Source: Aureimonas sp. Leaf427 (GTDB taxonomy: Bacteria > Pseudomonadota > Alphaproteobacteria > Rhizobiales > Rhizobiaceae). Taken from it: a DNA stretch of 64,000 bases. Positions 14,736 through 22,747 of the stretch are shown piece by piece. A program made the position numbers and the translations under genes. How positions within the stretch are numbered: position 1 is the first letter of the stretch; every line of letters begins with the position of its first letter. The notes below the pieces were generated by a model, which did no database searches, had not been told where the DNA came from, and saw only the letters and a list, made by a program, of their open reading frames with translations. The stretch covers positions 62,001-126,000 of the forward strand of contig NZ_LMQW01000034.1 in NCBI RefSeq assembly GCF_001425485.1. Reading direction: 5' to 3'.

Positions 14736-17002
14736 TGGAGGACGAAGCGGAACCCGTCCGTATCCTCTTCGTCTTCGCCTGGCTCGTCGTCGGCGGGGAG
14801 GAGACGGAGGTCCGGCTTCTCGCCGAGCATCTGGACCCCGCCCGATACCGGATCGAGGTCGTCGCCTGCTTTCGCAAGGAGGGGATGCCCGAGCAGACGC
14901 ATCGGCAGCTGGAAGCGCTCGGCGTTCCCGTCGACCGCACGCCCTATGCGCTCTCCTTCGAGGACACGGTCTCCTATCTCGCCGGCAAGCTCCCGGCCTA
15001 CGACATCGTCGTCTCCTGCCAGAACGTCGCCGACATCTATCCGGCGCTGGAGCGCCTGCATTTCAGGCCGCCGCTGATCGAGCATGGCGGGCTCGTCTCC
15101 GAGGCGCTGGGCGGGCCGAAGCACCTGACGGCGCGCTATGTCGGCGTCTGCCGGACGATCCGCGACGCCGCCGCCGCGAGGATGCCCGGGCGGGAGGCCC
15201 ATGCGCTCGAAATCCCCTCCATGGTCGATCTCGGTCCCTTCGACCGGGCGAGCCGGACTGCGGCCCGCCAAGCGCTCGGCCTCGCGCCGCAGACGCCGCT
15301 CGTCGGCTGGCTCGGGCGGCTCGATCCGAAGAAGCGGGTGGAGGACTTCATCGCCGCCGCCGCGCTCGTCCACGCCGCAAGGCCCGATGCGCGCTTCCTC
15401 GTCATCGGCGGGGCCGACGCCTTCCTGCCGCATTACGAGGCGGAGCTGAAGGCGCGGGCGAAGCTGCACGGTCTCGACGGCGCCCTCGTTTTCCTCGGCG
15501 ACCGGGCCGACGTGCCGGAGCTTCTCGCAGCGCTCGACGTCTTCGTCTGGCTGTCGCGCGGCGAGGGCATGCCGCATGTCATCGCGGAGGCCGGCGCCGC
15601 GCGTCTGCCCGTCATCGCGACGCCCGACAACGGGGCGCTGGAGCAGATCGCGGACGGCGAGACGGGTCTTTTCGTGCCGCACGAAGACCCCGCCGCCACA
15701 GCCGCGGCGATCTCACGCCTTCTCGCCGACCCCGCTCTTCGCCGTCGGCTGGGCGAGGCCTTGCGCGCGAAAGTGGTTCGCGACTACGCGGTCGAGGCCG
15801 TCGTCCCGCAATGGGAGGCGCTCTTTGCGGACGTGCTGGCCGAACGCGGGTCGAACCGGTCGGCGCCGCGGCTCTTTTCCAGCTTCTTCCACGGCGGGTT
15901 CGAGTCCTCCTCGCATCGCCGGGCGCACGATCGCCGGCGGGTGGACATGATCGCGGCGACCGACCACGATCGCCATGCCGAAAGCGACTATCGCGCGTTG
16001 GCGGGCCACGGCATCCTGACCGTTCGCGACGGCCTTCGCTGGCATCTGATCGAGCGCAGCCCCGGCGTCTACGACTGGTCGAGCCTGATGGATCAGCTTC
16101 GCGCGGCCGAGGCGACGGGCACGGAGGTCGTCTGGGACATTCTCCATTATGGCTGGCCGGACGATCTCGACATCTGGCGGCCGGACTTCGTGACGCGGTT
16201 CGCGACCTTCGCGCGGGCGGCGGCCGAGGTGATCGCGGCGCGGACGAGCGGCGCGCCGATCTTCGCGCCCGTCAACGAGATCTCCTTCTTCGCCTGGGGC
16301 GGTGGAGATGCCGGCTATCTCAATCCCTTCGCGAACGGCCGGGGCCATGAGCTGAAGGTTCAGCTCTGCCGCGCGGCCATCGCGGCGATGGAGGCGATCC
16401 TGGCCGTGGTGCCGGGGGGGCGCTTCGTCCATGCCGACCCGGTCATCAACGTCATCTGCGATCCCGGCCGGCCGGGCGATGCGCCGCATGCGGAAGGGCA
16501 CAGGCAGGCGCAGTTCCAGGCCTGGGACATGATCGCCGGGCGCTCCTGGCCGCAGATCGGCGGGTGCGAGGCGCTGCTCGATATCGTCGGGGTGAACTAC
16601 TACTTCAACAATCAGTGGATCCACGGCGGCCCGCCGATCGATCTTGGCCATCCGCTCTACAAGCCCTTCCGTCGCATTCTCGCCGAGACCTACGCGCGCT
16701 ACGGCCGCCCGATCTTCGTCGCGGAGACCGGCATCGAGGCGGAGCGCCGGCCCGCCTGGCTCGCCTATGTCTGCGCGGAGGTGCGCGCGGCCATGCGCTC
16801 GGGCGTGCCGGTCGAGGGCATCTGCCTCTATCCCGTGCTCGACCATCCCGGCTGGGACGACGAGCGCTACTGCCCGAACGGCCTGCTTCAGTTCGAGAAG
16901 GGCGAGGGCCGGCGAACCGCCTATGCGCCGCTCGCCGCCGAACTGCAGCGCCAGCGCCGGCTCTTCGAGGCAGAGACGGGGGCGGCGAAGCGCGGCGCCT
17001 GA
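14735..17002 (+). CDS. GT4 glycosyltransferase fused to a clan-A (GH1-like) glycoside hydrolase
   Basis: A 755-residue protein whose ATG shares one base with the previous stop (TGATG). Residues about 6-375 are a GT4 transferase (VGWLGRLDPKKRVEDFIAAA; SRGEGMPHVIAEAGAARLPV). Residues about 390-745 are a TIM-barrel hydrolase of the GH1/clan-A type. The predicted acid/base is Glu515 in APVNEISFF, the predicted nucleophile is Glu664 in VAETG, and VWDILHYGWPDDL resembles the GH1 HWDLP strand. Both catalytic acids are kept, so it should be active as a glycosidase or transglycosidase. No signal peptide is seen, so it acts in the cytoplasm. It is the last gene of the block and is followed by a terminator. 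It may trim or transfer the sugar added by its own transferase half. Confidence 0.85.
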   Translation: MEDEAEPVRILFVFAWLVVGGEETEVRLLAEHLDPARYRIEVVACFRKEGMPEQTHRQLEALGVPVDRTPYALSFEDTVSYLAGKLPAYDIVVSCQNVADIYPALERLHFRPPLIEHGGLVSEALGGPKHLTARYVGVCRTIRDAAAARMPGREAHALEIPSMVDLGPFDRASRTAARQALGLAPQTPLVGWLGRLDPKKRVEDFIAAAALVHAARPDARFLVIGGADAFLPHYEAELKARAKLHGLDGALVFLGDRADVPELLAALDVFVWLSRGEGMPHVIAEAGAARLPVIATPDNGALEQIADGETGLFVPHEDPAATAAAISRLLADPALRRRLGEALRAKVVRDYAVEAVVPQWEALFADVLAERGSNRSAPRLFSSFFHGGFESSSHRRAHDRRRVDMIAATDHDRHAESDYRALAGHGILTVRDGLRWHLIERSPGVYDWSSLMDQLRAAEATGTEVVWDILHYGWPDDLDIWRPDFVTRFATFARAAAEVIAARTSGAPIFAPVNEISFFAWGGGDAGYLNPFANGRGHELKVQLCRAAIAAMEAILAVVPGGRFVHADPVINVICDPGRPGDAPHAEGHRQAQFQAWDMIAGRSWPQIGGCEALLDIVGVNYYFNNQWIHGGPPIDLGHPLYKPFRRILAETYARYGRPIFVAETGIEAERRPAWLAYVCAEVRAAMRSGVPVEGICLYPVLDHPGWDDERYCPNGLLQFEKGEGRRTAYAPLAAELQRQRRLFEAETGAAKRGA

Positions 17003-17019
17003 GCGAGACGCGAAACGCA

Positions 17020-17043
17020 AAGAGCCGGGTTTCCCCGGCTCTT
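17020..17043. terminator. Bidirectional terminator between the glycosyltransferase cluster and fba
   Basis: A 10-bp stem (left arm AAGAGCCGGG) with a TTTC loop lies 18 bp after the hydrolase-fusion stop and 29 bp before the end of the convergent aldolase gene. A-rich sequence lies on one side; the T-run on the other is short. Confidence 0.7.
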
Positions 17044-17071
17044 GCAGTCCTCGGCTGATACGTTGAATCCG

Positions 17072-18112
17072 CTACTTCGCGTAGGACTTCGCCATGACGG
17101 CGAGCGGCTTCACGCGGATCTTGTCGGCATTGCCGGCCGTGCCGAAGGAGACGAAGCGGTCGACGCAGACGGCCTTGGCGGCTTCCATCGCGGGTTTGAG
17201 ATACTTGCGCGGATCGAACTCGCCGGGATCGTTCGCGAAGACCGTGCGGATCGCGCCGGTGATGGCGAGACGAAGGTCGGTGTCGATGTTGATCTTGCGC
17301 ACGCCGTGGCGGATGCCGCGCTGGATCTCCTCGACCGGCACGCCCCAGGTCGGCTTGATCTCGCCGCCATGGGCATTGATGATCTCGCAGAGCTCCTGCG
17401 GCACGGACGAGGAGCCGTGCATCACGAGATGGGTGTTCGGCAGGCGCTTGTGGATCTCCTCGATCACGCCCATGGCCAGCACGTCGCCATCCGGCTTGCG
17501 CGTGAACTTGTAGGCGCCGTGGCTGGTGCCCATGGCGACGGCCAGCGCATCGACGCCGGTCTCGGCGACGAAGCGGGCGGCCTCTTCCGGATCGGTCAGG
17601 AGCTGGTGCTCCTCCAGCTTCTCCGTCGCGCCGTGTCCGTCTTCCTGGTCGCCCATCCCGCTTTCCAGCGAGCCGAGAACGCCGAGCTCGCCTTCCACGG
17701 ACACGCCCGCGGCATGGGCCATCTCGACGACGGTCCGGGTGATGCCGGCATTGTAGGCGTAGTCGGCCGGCGTCGTGCCGTCCGCCTTCAGCGAGCCGTC
17801 CATCATGACGGAGGTGAAGCCGTTCTGGACGGCGGTGACGCAGGTGGCCAGCCCGTTGCCGTGGTCGAGATGCATGACGACAGGGATGTGCGGGTAGAGC
17901 TCCACGAGGCCGTCGATCAGCCGGGCGAGCACGATGTCGTTGGCATAGGCCCGGGCGCCCCGGCTGGCCTGGATGATGACCGGCGAGCCCGTCTGGTCGG
18001 CGGCGGCCATGACGGCGAGGCCCTGTTCCATGTTGTTGATGTTGAAGGCGGGGACGCCGTAATTGTTCTCGGCGGCGTGGTCGAGCAGCTGGCGGAGCGT
18101 GATGCGGGCCAT
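17072..18112 (-). CDS. fba: Class II fructose-bisphosphate aldolase
   Basis: A 346-residue zinc aldolase (cytoplasmic) that joins DHAP with glyceraldehyde 3-phosphate, or with erythrose 4-phosphate to give sedoheptulose bisphosphate. Signatures are VVMHLDHGN (catalytic Asp and zinc His near residue 80), [18 protein letters not shown] with a zinc His, MHGSSSVP and [11 protein letters not shown]. Length and sequence fit the CbbA-type subgroup. It is divergent from a DeoR regulator and the tpiA2-rpiB genes, sharing their intergenic region. A role in handling triose and tetrose phosphates from that locus is therefore likely, rather than being only the housekeeping glycolytic copy. Confidence 0.93.
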   Translation of the reverse strand: MARITLRQLLDHAAENNYGVPAFNINNMEQGLAVMAAADQTGSPVIIQASRGARAYANDIVLARLIDGLVELYPHIPVVMHLDHGNGLATCVTAVQNGFTSVMMDGSLKADGTTPADYAYNAGITRTVVEMAHAAGVSVEGELGVLGSLESGMGDQEDGHGATEKLEEHQLLTDPEEAARFVAETGVDALAVAMGTSHGAYKFTRKPDGDVLAMGVIEEIHKRLPNTHLVMHGSSSVPQELCEIINAHGGEIKPTWGVPVEEIQRGIRHGVRKINIDTDLRLAITGAIRTVFANDPGEFDPRKYLKPAMEAAKAVCVDRFVSFGTAGNADKIRVKPLAVMAKSYAK

Positions 18113-18345
18113 GATGAAGGGTCTCCCGAAAAGGCTGAAACGTTGCCGTCGCCTGACGCAAGGGGCTGACGGTGCCCTCTGATGCCCCTGACCGCGACGG
18201 CCGAACTCGTCGGATGATTTGTTAGTACGGGGTCCTTCGCGTCACAATAGAATTTCTCAAAATCACATTTCTTATGTTGTAAAAATCGATTGAAATGTTA
18301 AATCCTCTGCATTGAGCGGCCCTCGGGCTGTGGAGAACCTAAGTC
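18113..18345. promoter_or_regulatory. Divergent AT-rich control region between fba and the DeoR regulator
   Basis: The stretch at about 18238-18305 is clearly richer in A and T than anything nearby and contains several related ATTTC/GAAAT words (for example ACATTTC and TGAAATG). DeoR-type repressors often bind repeated words of this kind upstream of their own gene. It presumably holds both promoters. I could not fix exact -35/-10 boxes. Confidence 0.45.
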
Positions 18346-19119
18346 GTGAAGCGCGAACATCGTCGGCGAGACATCATCGATCTGCTCGCCGAAGGCGGTT
18401 CCGCCTCGCTCGACATGCTGGCCCATCACTTCGCCGTCTCGAAGATGACGATCCACCGCGATCTCGACGAGCTGGAGGCCGAGGGCCTTCTGCGCCGGAC
18501 GCGCGGCGGCGCAACGATCGAGGCGAGCACGCAGTTCGAGAGCGACTTCCGCCACCGCACGCAGATCGCGGCGGACGAGAAGCGGGAGATCGCGCGGCGC
18601 GCGGCCGAGTTCATCGAGCCCGGCATGAGCGTCATGGTGGACGACGGCTCGACCTCGCAGACGATCCTGCCCTTCCTCATCGAGAAGCGGCCGCTCACCG
18701 TCATCACCAACAATATGGGCCTGATCACAGAGCTCGCGAGCGAGGCGGGAATCAACCTCATCGCCCTCGGCGGCACGTTCTCCCGCAAGTTCAACGGCTT
18801 CTTCGGCGCGGTGACGGAAGGCGCGCTGAACTCGCTGCGGGCCGATCTCGCCATCATCTCCAGTTCGGCCATCCAGGGGCGGACGGCCTTCCACCAGGAC
18901 CAGGAGGTTCTGGAGGTGAAGCGACGGATGATCGGCTCCTCGGCGCGGCGCTATCTCCTGGTCGATCACGGCAAGTTCGGCCGCACCGCGCTGCATCTCC
19001 TGACCGATCTCGGCGTCTTCGACGGCGTCGTGACGTCGAGCGCGCTGGCCCTCGAGACCGCCGAAAGCCTGCGGCAGGGCGGTGTCACGTTGCATTTCGC
19101 GGAGGAACTGGAAGCATGA
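18346..19119 (+). CDS. DeoR-family transcriptional repressor (EryR-like position)
   Basis: A 257-residue regulator starting at a GTG. Residues 1-60 are the DeoR helix-turn-helix (RRRDIIDLLAEGGSASLDML, AVSKMTIHRDLDELEAEGLL, then RTRGGA). The rest is the DeoRC sugar-phosphate-sensing domain with VMVDDGSTSQ, ITNNMGL, ALGGTFSRKFNGFFG and DHGKFGR. Its stop overlaps the start of the next gene (ATGA), so regulator and isomerase are coupled. The order DeoR-tpiA2-rpiB is the same as the eryR-eryH-eryI group of erythritol catabolism in Brucella, so a tetrose or tetrulose phosphate is a plausible inducer. It probably also controls the divergent aldolase gene. Confidence 0.88.
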   Translation: MKREHRRRDIIDLLAEGGSASLDMLAHHFAVSKMTIHRDLDELEAEGLLRRTRGGATIEASTQFESDFRHRTQIAADEKREIARRAAEFIEPGMSVMVDDGSTSQTILPFLIEKRPLTVITNNMGLITELASEAGINLIALGGTFSRKFNGFFGAVTEGALNSLRADLAIISSSAIQGRTAFHQDQEVLEVKRRMIGSSARRYLLVDHGKFGRTALHLLTDLGVFDGVVTSSALALETAESLRQGGVTLHFAEELEA

Positions 19120-19880
19120 CCGAGACACCGTCCGTCTTCATCGGCACGAGCTGGAAGATGAACAAGCTGCTGGCCGAGGCGCGGCACTTCGCCGAGCGGC
19201 TGGCCGAGGCCTCCGGCGACCCGCGCATTCAGCGCTTCGTCATTCCGCCCTTCACCTGCGTGCGCGAGGTGGCGTCGATCCTCGAGGGGAGCGACGTTCT
19301 CGTCGGCGCGCAGACCATGCATTGGGCCGATCAGGGCGCCTGGACCGGCGAGATATCGCCCCCGATGCTCAAGGATTGCGGCGCGAAGATCGTCGAACTC
19401 GGCCATTCCGAGCGGCGCGCGCATTTCGGCGAGACCGACGAGACGGTGGGCCTCAAGACCGAAGCCGCCGTCCGCCACGGGCTCGTTCCGCTGATCTGCA
19501 TCGGCGAGAGCGGCGAGGACAAGACGGCGGGGCGGGCGGACGCTGTGCTGAAACGCGAGGTCGAGAGCGCGCTCGGCAGGCTGACGGGCGACCAGAAACA
19601 GGCGCCGATCCTCCTTGCCTACGAGCCGGTCTGGGCCATCGGCGAGGGCGGCACGCCGGCCTCGCCCGACTATGCCGACGAGCGGCAGGCCGGGATCGTC
19701 GAGGCGGCGGCCGGAATTCTCGGCCGGCGTGTTCCCTGCCTCTACGGTGGCAGCGTGAACCCCGGCAATGCCGCCGAGCTGATCGTGCGCCCCCATATCG
19801 ACGGGCTCTTCATCGGCCGCTCCGCCTGGAGCGTCGAAGGCTATCTCAACATCCTCGCGCGCTGCGCCGAGGTGCTTTAA
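19116..19880 (+). CDS. Triosephosphate-isomerase-family protein, probably L-erythrulose-1-phosphate isomerase (TpiA2/EryH type)
   Basis: A 254-residue TIM-barrel isomerase. All catalytic elements are present: GTSWKMNK (Lys), ELGHSERR (His), [10 protein letters not shown] (Glu) and YGGSVNPGN (phosphate loop). Because it sits with a DeoR regulator and an RpiB-type gene instead of glycolytic genes, it more likely corresponds to the second TpiA of rhizobia and Brucella. That enzyme (EryH) isomerises L-erythrulose 1-phosphate to D-erythrulose 4-phosphate. Ordinary triosephosphate isomerase remains possible, since motif reading cannot separate the two. It overlaps the regulator by 4 bp. Confidence 0.85.
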   Translation: MTETPSVFIGTSWKMNKLLAEARHFAERLAEASGDPRIQRFVIPPFTCVREVASILEGSDVLVGAQTMHWADQGAWTGEISPPMLKDCGAKIVELGHSERRAHFGETDETVGLKTEAAVRHGLVPLICIGESGEDKTAGRADAVLKREVESALGRLTGDQKQAPILLAYEPVWAIGEGGTPASPDYADERQAGIVEAAAGILGRRVPCLYGGSVNPGNAAELIVRPHIDGLFIGRSAWSVEGYLNILARCAEVL

Positions 19881-19956
19881 AACCAAGGGAGACGAAGCGT
19901 TCCGCGAGCCTCTTCCAAGGTCGGGCGCGGCGCTTCCCAGGAGAAGGAACAGTCCC

Positions 19957-20418
19957 ATGAAGATCGCAATCGCCGGAGACAGCGCGGGCGCTCCGCTCGC
20001 CAAGGCCCTCGCCACCTATCTTGAAGGCCGCGACGGCCTGACCGTCTCGGAGGTCTCGACCCCGCCGACCGGCTCCGACGAGGCCTATGCCAACCTCTCC
20101 GAGCGCGTGGCGAGCGGCGTTCTCGACGGCACCTACGATCGCGCGATCCTGTGCTGCGGCACCGGCATCGGCGTCGCCCTGTCCGCCAACAAGGTGCCCG
20201 GCATCCGCGCCGCGCAGACCCACGACACCTATTCCGCCGAGCGCGCCGCTCTCTCCAACAACGCCCAGATCATCACCATGGGCGCCCGCGTGATCGGCAC
20301 CGAACTCGCCAAGAGCATCGCCGACGCCTATCTCGCCGTCGAGTTCGACCCGAACGGTAAGTCGGCCGGCAACGTCCGCGCGATCGACGATCTCGACCGG
20401 AAGTATCACGGCGCCTGA
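19957..20418 (+). CDS. rpiB: RpiB/LacAB-family sugar-phosphate isomerase (EryI/DerI type)
   Basis: A 153-residue cytoplasmic isomerase of the RpiB fold. It has the N-terminal IAIAGDSAG loop, the [20 protein letters not shown] signature with the catalytic Cys, the [16 protein letters not shown] segment, and MGARVIG. In erythritol and threitol pathways this family converts D-erythrulose 4-phosphate to D-erythrose 4-phosphate, which enters the pentose-phosphate pathway. The neighbour order (DeoR, TpiA2, RpiB) supports that role over ribose-5-phosphate isomerisation. It is separated from the isomerase gene by 76 bp with a good AGGAGAAGGA ribosome-binding site. Confidence 0.88.
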   Translation: MKIAIAGDSAGAPLAKALATYLEGRDGLTVSEVSTPPTGSDEAYANLSERVASGVLDGTYDRAILCCGTGIGVALSANKVPGIRAAQTHDTYSAERAALSNNAQIITMGARVIGTELAKSIADAYLAVEFDPNGKSAGNVRAIDDLDRKYHGA

Positions 20419-20552
20419 GACTCTCGGCGCTTTCGCTGGTCGGATGATTCAAGGAGAGCGGGGGTCTCATCAACGCCCGCTCGATGGCCTCATACGTAGA
20501 GCACAGTGGAAGCCGTGCCCTGAAGCTCGCAGACCTCGACGGTGGCGACCAG

Positions 20553-20681
20553 CTTCTTCCCCCTGCGGGGAGAAGTGCCCGGCAGGGCGATGAGGCGCAC
20601 CATCGCGGGCAGAATGCGGCGACGCGCTCGGGCGCCGCCCCCTCATCCGGCTGCCGCCACCTTCTCCCCGGAGGGGAGAAG
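20553..20681 (+). repeat. RIME-like palindromic intergenic repeat, copy A
   Basis: About 129 bp bounded by two hairpins with CTTCTCCCC/GGGGAGAAG arms (the left arm has one extra T). Inside are GGGCGATGAGG and CCCCCTCATCCGGC words, which recur in copy B near 26 kb in the same orientation. It fills the gap between the convergent rpiB and PfkB genes, where it may also act as a bidirectional terminator. The layout resembles the rhizobial intergenic mosaic elements (RIME) as I recall them. Confidence 0.75.
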
Positions 20682-20715
20682 ACTGAAATTCCTTCGAGTC
20701 TGGCGCAACGCGCCG

Positions 20716-21666
20716 TCAACTCGCCGCCTGCGCCAGCCAGCGCGAGACGCTGTCCTGCGTGTGGTCGAACGAGCGGACGCCCGCGTCGGAGCCGAGGCCG
20801 CCGGCGACGAGGGCGGCGACGCCTTGGGCGAAGCGGACGGCGTCCTCGGGGTTCATGCGGTGGTGGAGGGCGGTGATGAAGCCGGCGTCGAAGGCATCGC
20901 CGCAGCCGGTCGTGTCCACGACCTCGATCGGATAGGCGGGCACGCGAAGGCGGGTGCCCTCGGCATCGGCATAGAAGGCGCCGTCGCCGCCGAGGGTGAA
21001 GACGCAGGTCTTGGCGCCCTTGTCGAGATAGAAGGCGGCGCAGTCTTCGGGGCCGGTGAGGCCCGACATGTCCTGCGCCTCTTCGATCGAGGGCATGAAG
21101 TAGTCGATATAGGGCAGGAGCGGCAGGACGAGACCGGCGGTCTCGGCGGAGGCGGCGATGAGGTCGAAGGTGACGGTCCGGCCCCGGCGCTTGGCCTCCT
21201 GGAGGAGCGTCACGCTCCGTTCGCCGTCGAGCTTGCGCAGAAGGCCCGTGCCGCCGAGATGGACGATCGGGGCCGAGAAGACCTGGTCGTAGAGATGCTC
21301 CGGCAGGTCGAAATGGTCGGAGGCGCCGCGCTGGTGCAGCGCGGGGCGCTCGCCGTTCGGGCGGATGTTGAGGATGGTCGCGGAGGTCGGCACGCCCGGC
21401 AGACTCTGCATGGCCGATGTGTCGATGCCGAGCCGGTCCATGGCGCCGATAACGAAATCGGCCTTCTCGTCCTGCCCGACCGCGCCGACGGCGAGGCTCT
21501 TCAGTCCGAGCTTGGCCGTGTTCACCACCACGCCGCCGGCAGTGCCTGCGACGGTCAGCTTGATCTCGTCGATGAACTCGACATTGCCCCGGTCGGGGAT
21601 CTTCGTGACGGGACGGCCGAGAACGTCGAGAATGTAGAGGCCGATGACGGAGACGTCGTAGCGCAT
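20716..21666 (-). CDS. PfkB-family carbohydrate kinase
   Basis: A 316-residue cytoplasmic sugar kinase of the ribokinase/PfkB family. It has an N-terminal GLYILDVLG strand, VAGTAGGVVVNTAKLGL (family signature 1 region) and the C-terminal DTTGCGDAFDAGF motif with the catalytic Asp and anion hole. The substrate is not predictable. It is the last gene of the polyol-type importer operon, 13 bp after the second ATPase, so it probably phosphorylates the imported sugar or a keto product of the imported polyol. The C-terminus ends in an ordinary ATP lid; nothing is truncated. Confidence 0.87.
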   Translation of the reverse strand: MRYDVSVIGLYILDVLGRPVTKIPDRGNVEFIDEIKLTVAGTAGGVVVNTAKLGLKSLAVGAVGQDEKADFVIGAMDRLGIDTSAMQSLPGVPTSATILNIRPNGERPALHQRGASDHFDLPEHLYDQVFSAPIVHLGGTGLLRKLDGERSVTLLQEAKRRGRTVTFDLIAASAETAGLVLPLLPYIDYFMPSIEEAQDMSGLTGPEDCAAFYLDKGAKTCVFTLGGDGAFYADAEGTRLRVPAYPIEVVDTTGCGDAFDAGFITALHHRMNPEDAVRFAQGVAALVAGGLGSDAGVRSFDHTQDSVSRWLAQAAS

Positions 21667-21679
21667 GGCTTTTTGGCCC

Positions 21680-22747
21680 TCAGCTGTCGAAGCGGATGCC
21701 GTCGGCGAAGAGCATGAGGCGCTCGCGCGGAACGGAGAGATGCACGGTGCCGCCGAGCGGGGCGGGCGGGCGGCGCTCGGTGTTGACCTTGATGTCGGTC
21801 TCGCCGATCCGGGCGCGCGTCAGATATCGCCCGGCAATGCCGATCGCCTGATCCATGAGCCGGGCAGGCACGCTGCCGGCGACCGGCTCGCCCGTCATGC
21901 GCACGCGCTCCGGGCGGATGCCGACCGTGATCTTGGCCGAGGTCGGCAGATTCGCGGGGGCGGGCAGGGGTTCGGCGAGGATGGGGGAGGCGACGAGGCC
22001 GTTCGAGAGGGTGGCCGCCACGAAGTTCATGCCGGGATTGCCGAGGAACCAGCCGCCGAACTCCGAGGTCGGCTCGTTGTAGAGCACCTGCGGCTTGTCG
22101 TATTGCAGGATGCGGCCGCTCTTCATGAGCGCGATCCGGTCGGCCAGCGTCATCGCCTCGGTCTGGTCGTGCGTCACGTAGACAATCGTCTGCCGCAGCC
22201 GCTGCGTCACCAGCTTGAAGGCGCGAATGAGCTGGAGCTTGGCGTTGACCTCCACGTTCGTCGTCGGTTCGTCGAAGAGCACGATCTCCGACTGGCGCGC
22301 GACCGCCCGGCCGACCGCCACCTTCTGGCGCGTGCCGGCGTCGAGATCCTCGATGAAGGCATTGCCGAGCGAGCGGATGTCGAGAACGTCCAGAACCTCG
22401 TCCACCCGGCGCTGCCGCTCGGCGGCGGAGACGTCGCGATCGTGGACCATCGGCAGGGCGATGTTCTCGGCGACGGACAGCGTCGGGTACATGACGGGAT
22501 ACTGGAAGACCATGCCGACATTGCGCTTCCTCGGCGGCAGGGCCGTGACGTCGCGTCCGCCGAAGAGGACGCGGCCCGTCGTCGGGCGTTCGAGCCCGGC
22601 GAGCATGCGCATCAGCGTCGTCTTCCCGCAGCCGGACGGCCCGAGAAGGCAGGCGACCTCGCCATCGGCGAAGCGCATGTCGATGTCGTCCACCGCCGTG
22701 AAGGCGCCGAAGCGCTTGGTGACATGCTCGATGGTGATCTCGGCCAT
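21680..22747 (-). CDS. Polyol-type ABC importer ATPase 2 (intact Walker B and H-loop, degenerate signature)
   Basis: A 355-residue ATPase of the MalK/UgpC group with a C-terminal OB-like regulatory domain. Walker A GPSGCGKTT (about residue 37), Walker B IVLFDEPTT with catalytic Glu, and H-loop VYVTHDQTEAM are intact. The ABC signature, normally LSGGQ, reads DAGTR within LDAGTRQKVAVGRAV, and the D-loop is also altered (NVEVN). Its partner, encoded immediately upstream, has the opposite defects. Start ATG overlaps the partner's stop region by one base. The pair recalls GlpS/GlpT of the rhizobial glycerol importer. Confidence 0.88.
   Translation of the reverse strand: MAEITIEHVTKRFGAFTAVDDIDMRFADGEVACLLGPSGCGKTTLMRMLAGLERPTTGRVLFGGRDVTALPPRKRNVGMVFQYPVMYPTLSVAENIALPMVHDRDVSAAERQRRVDEVLDVLDIRSLGNAFIEDLDAGTRQKVAVGRAVARQSEIVLFDEPTTNVEVNAKLQLIRAFKLVTQRLRQTIVYVTHDQTEAMTLADRIALMKSGRILQYDKPQVLYNEPTSEFGGWFLGNPGMNFVAATLSNGLVASPILAEPLPAPANLPTSAKITVGIRPERVRMTGEPVAGSVPARLMDQAIGIAGRYLTRARIGETDIKVNTERRPPAPLGGTVHLSVPRERLMLFADGIRFDS

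Noticed and set aside
18238-18305. Possible horizontally acquired AT-rich island at the fba/DeoR junction
   Set aside because: It is only about 70 bp and lies exactly where divergent promoters belong, so normal regulatory DNA is the simpler reading.
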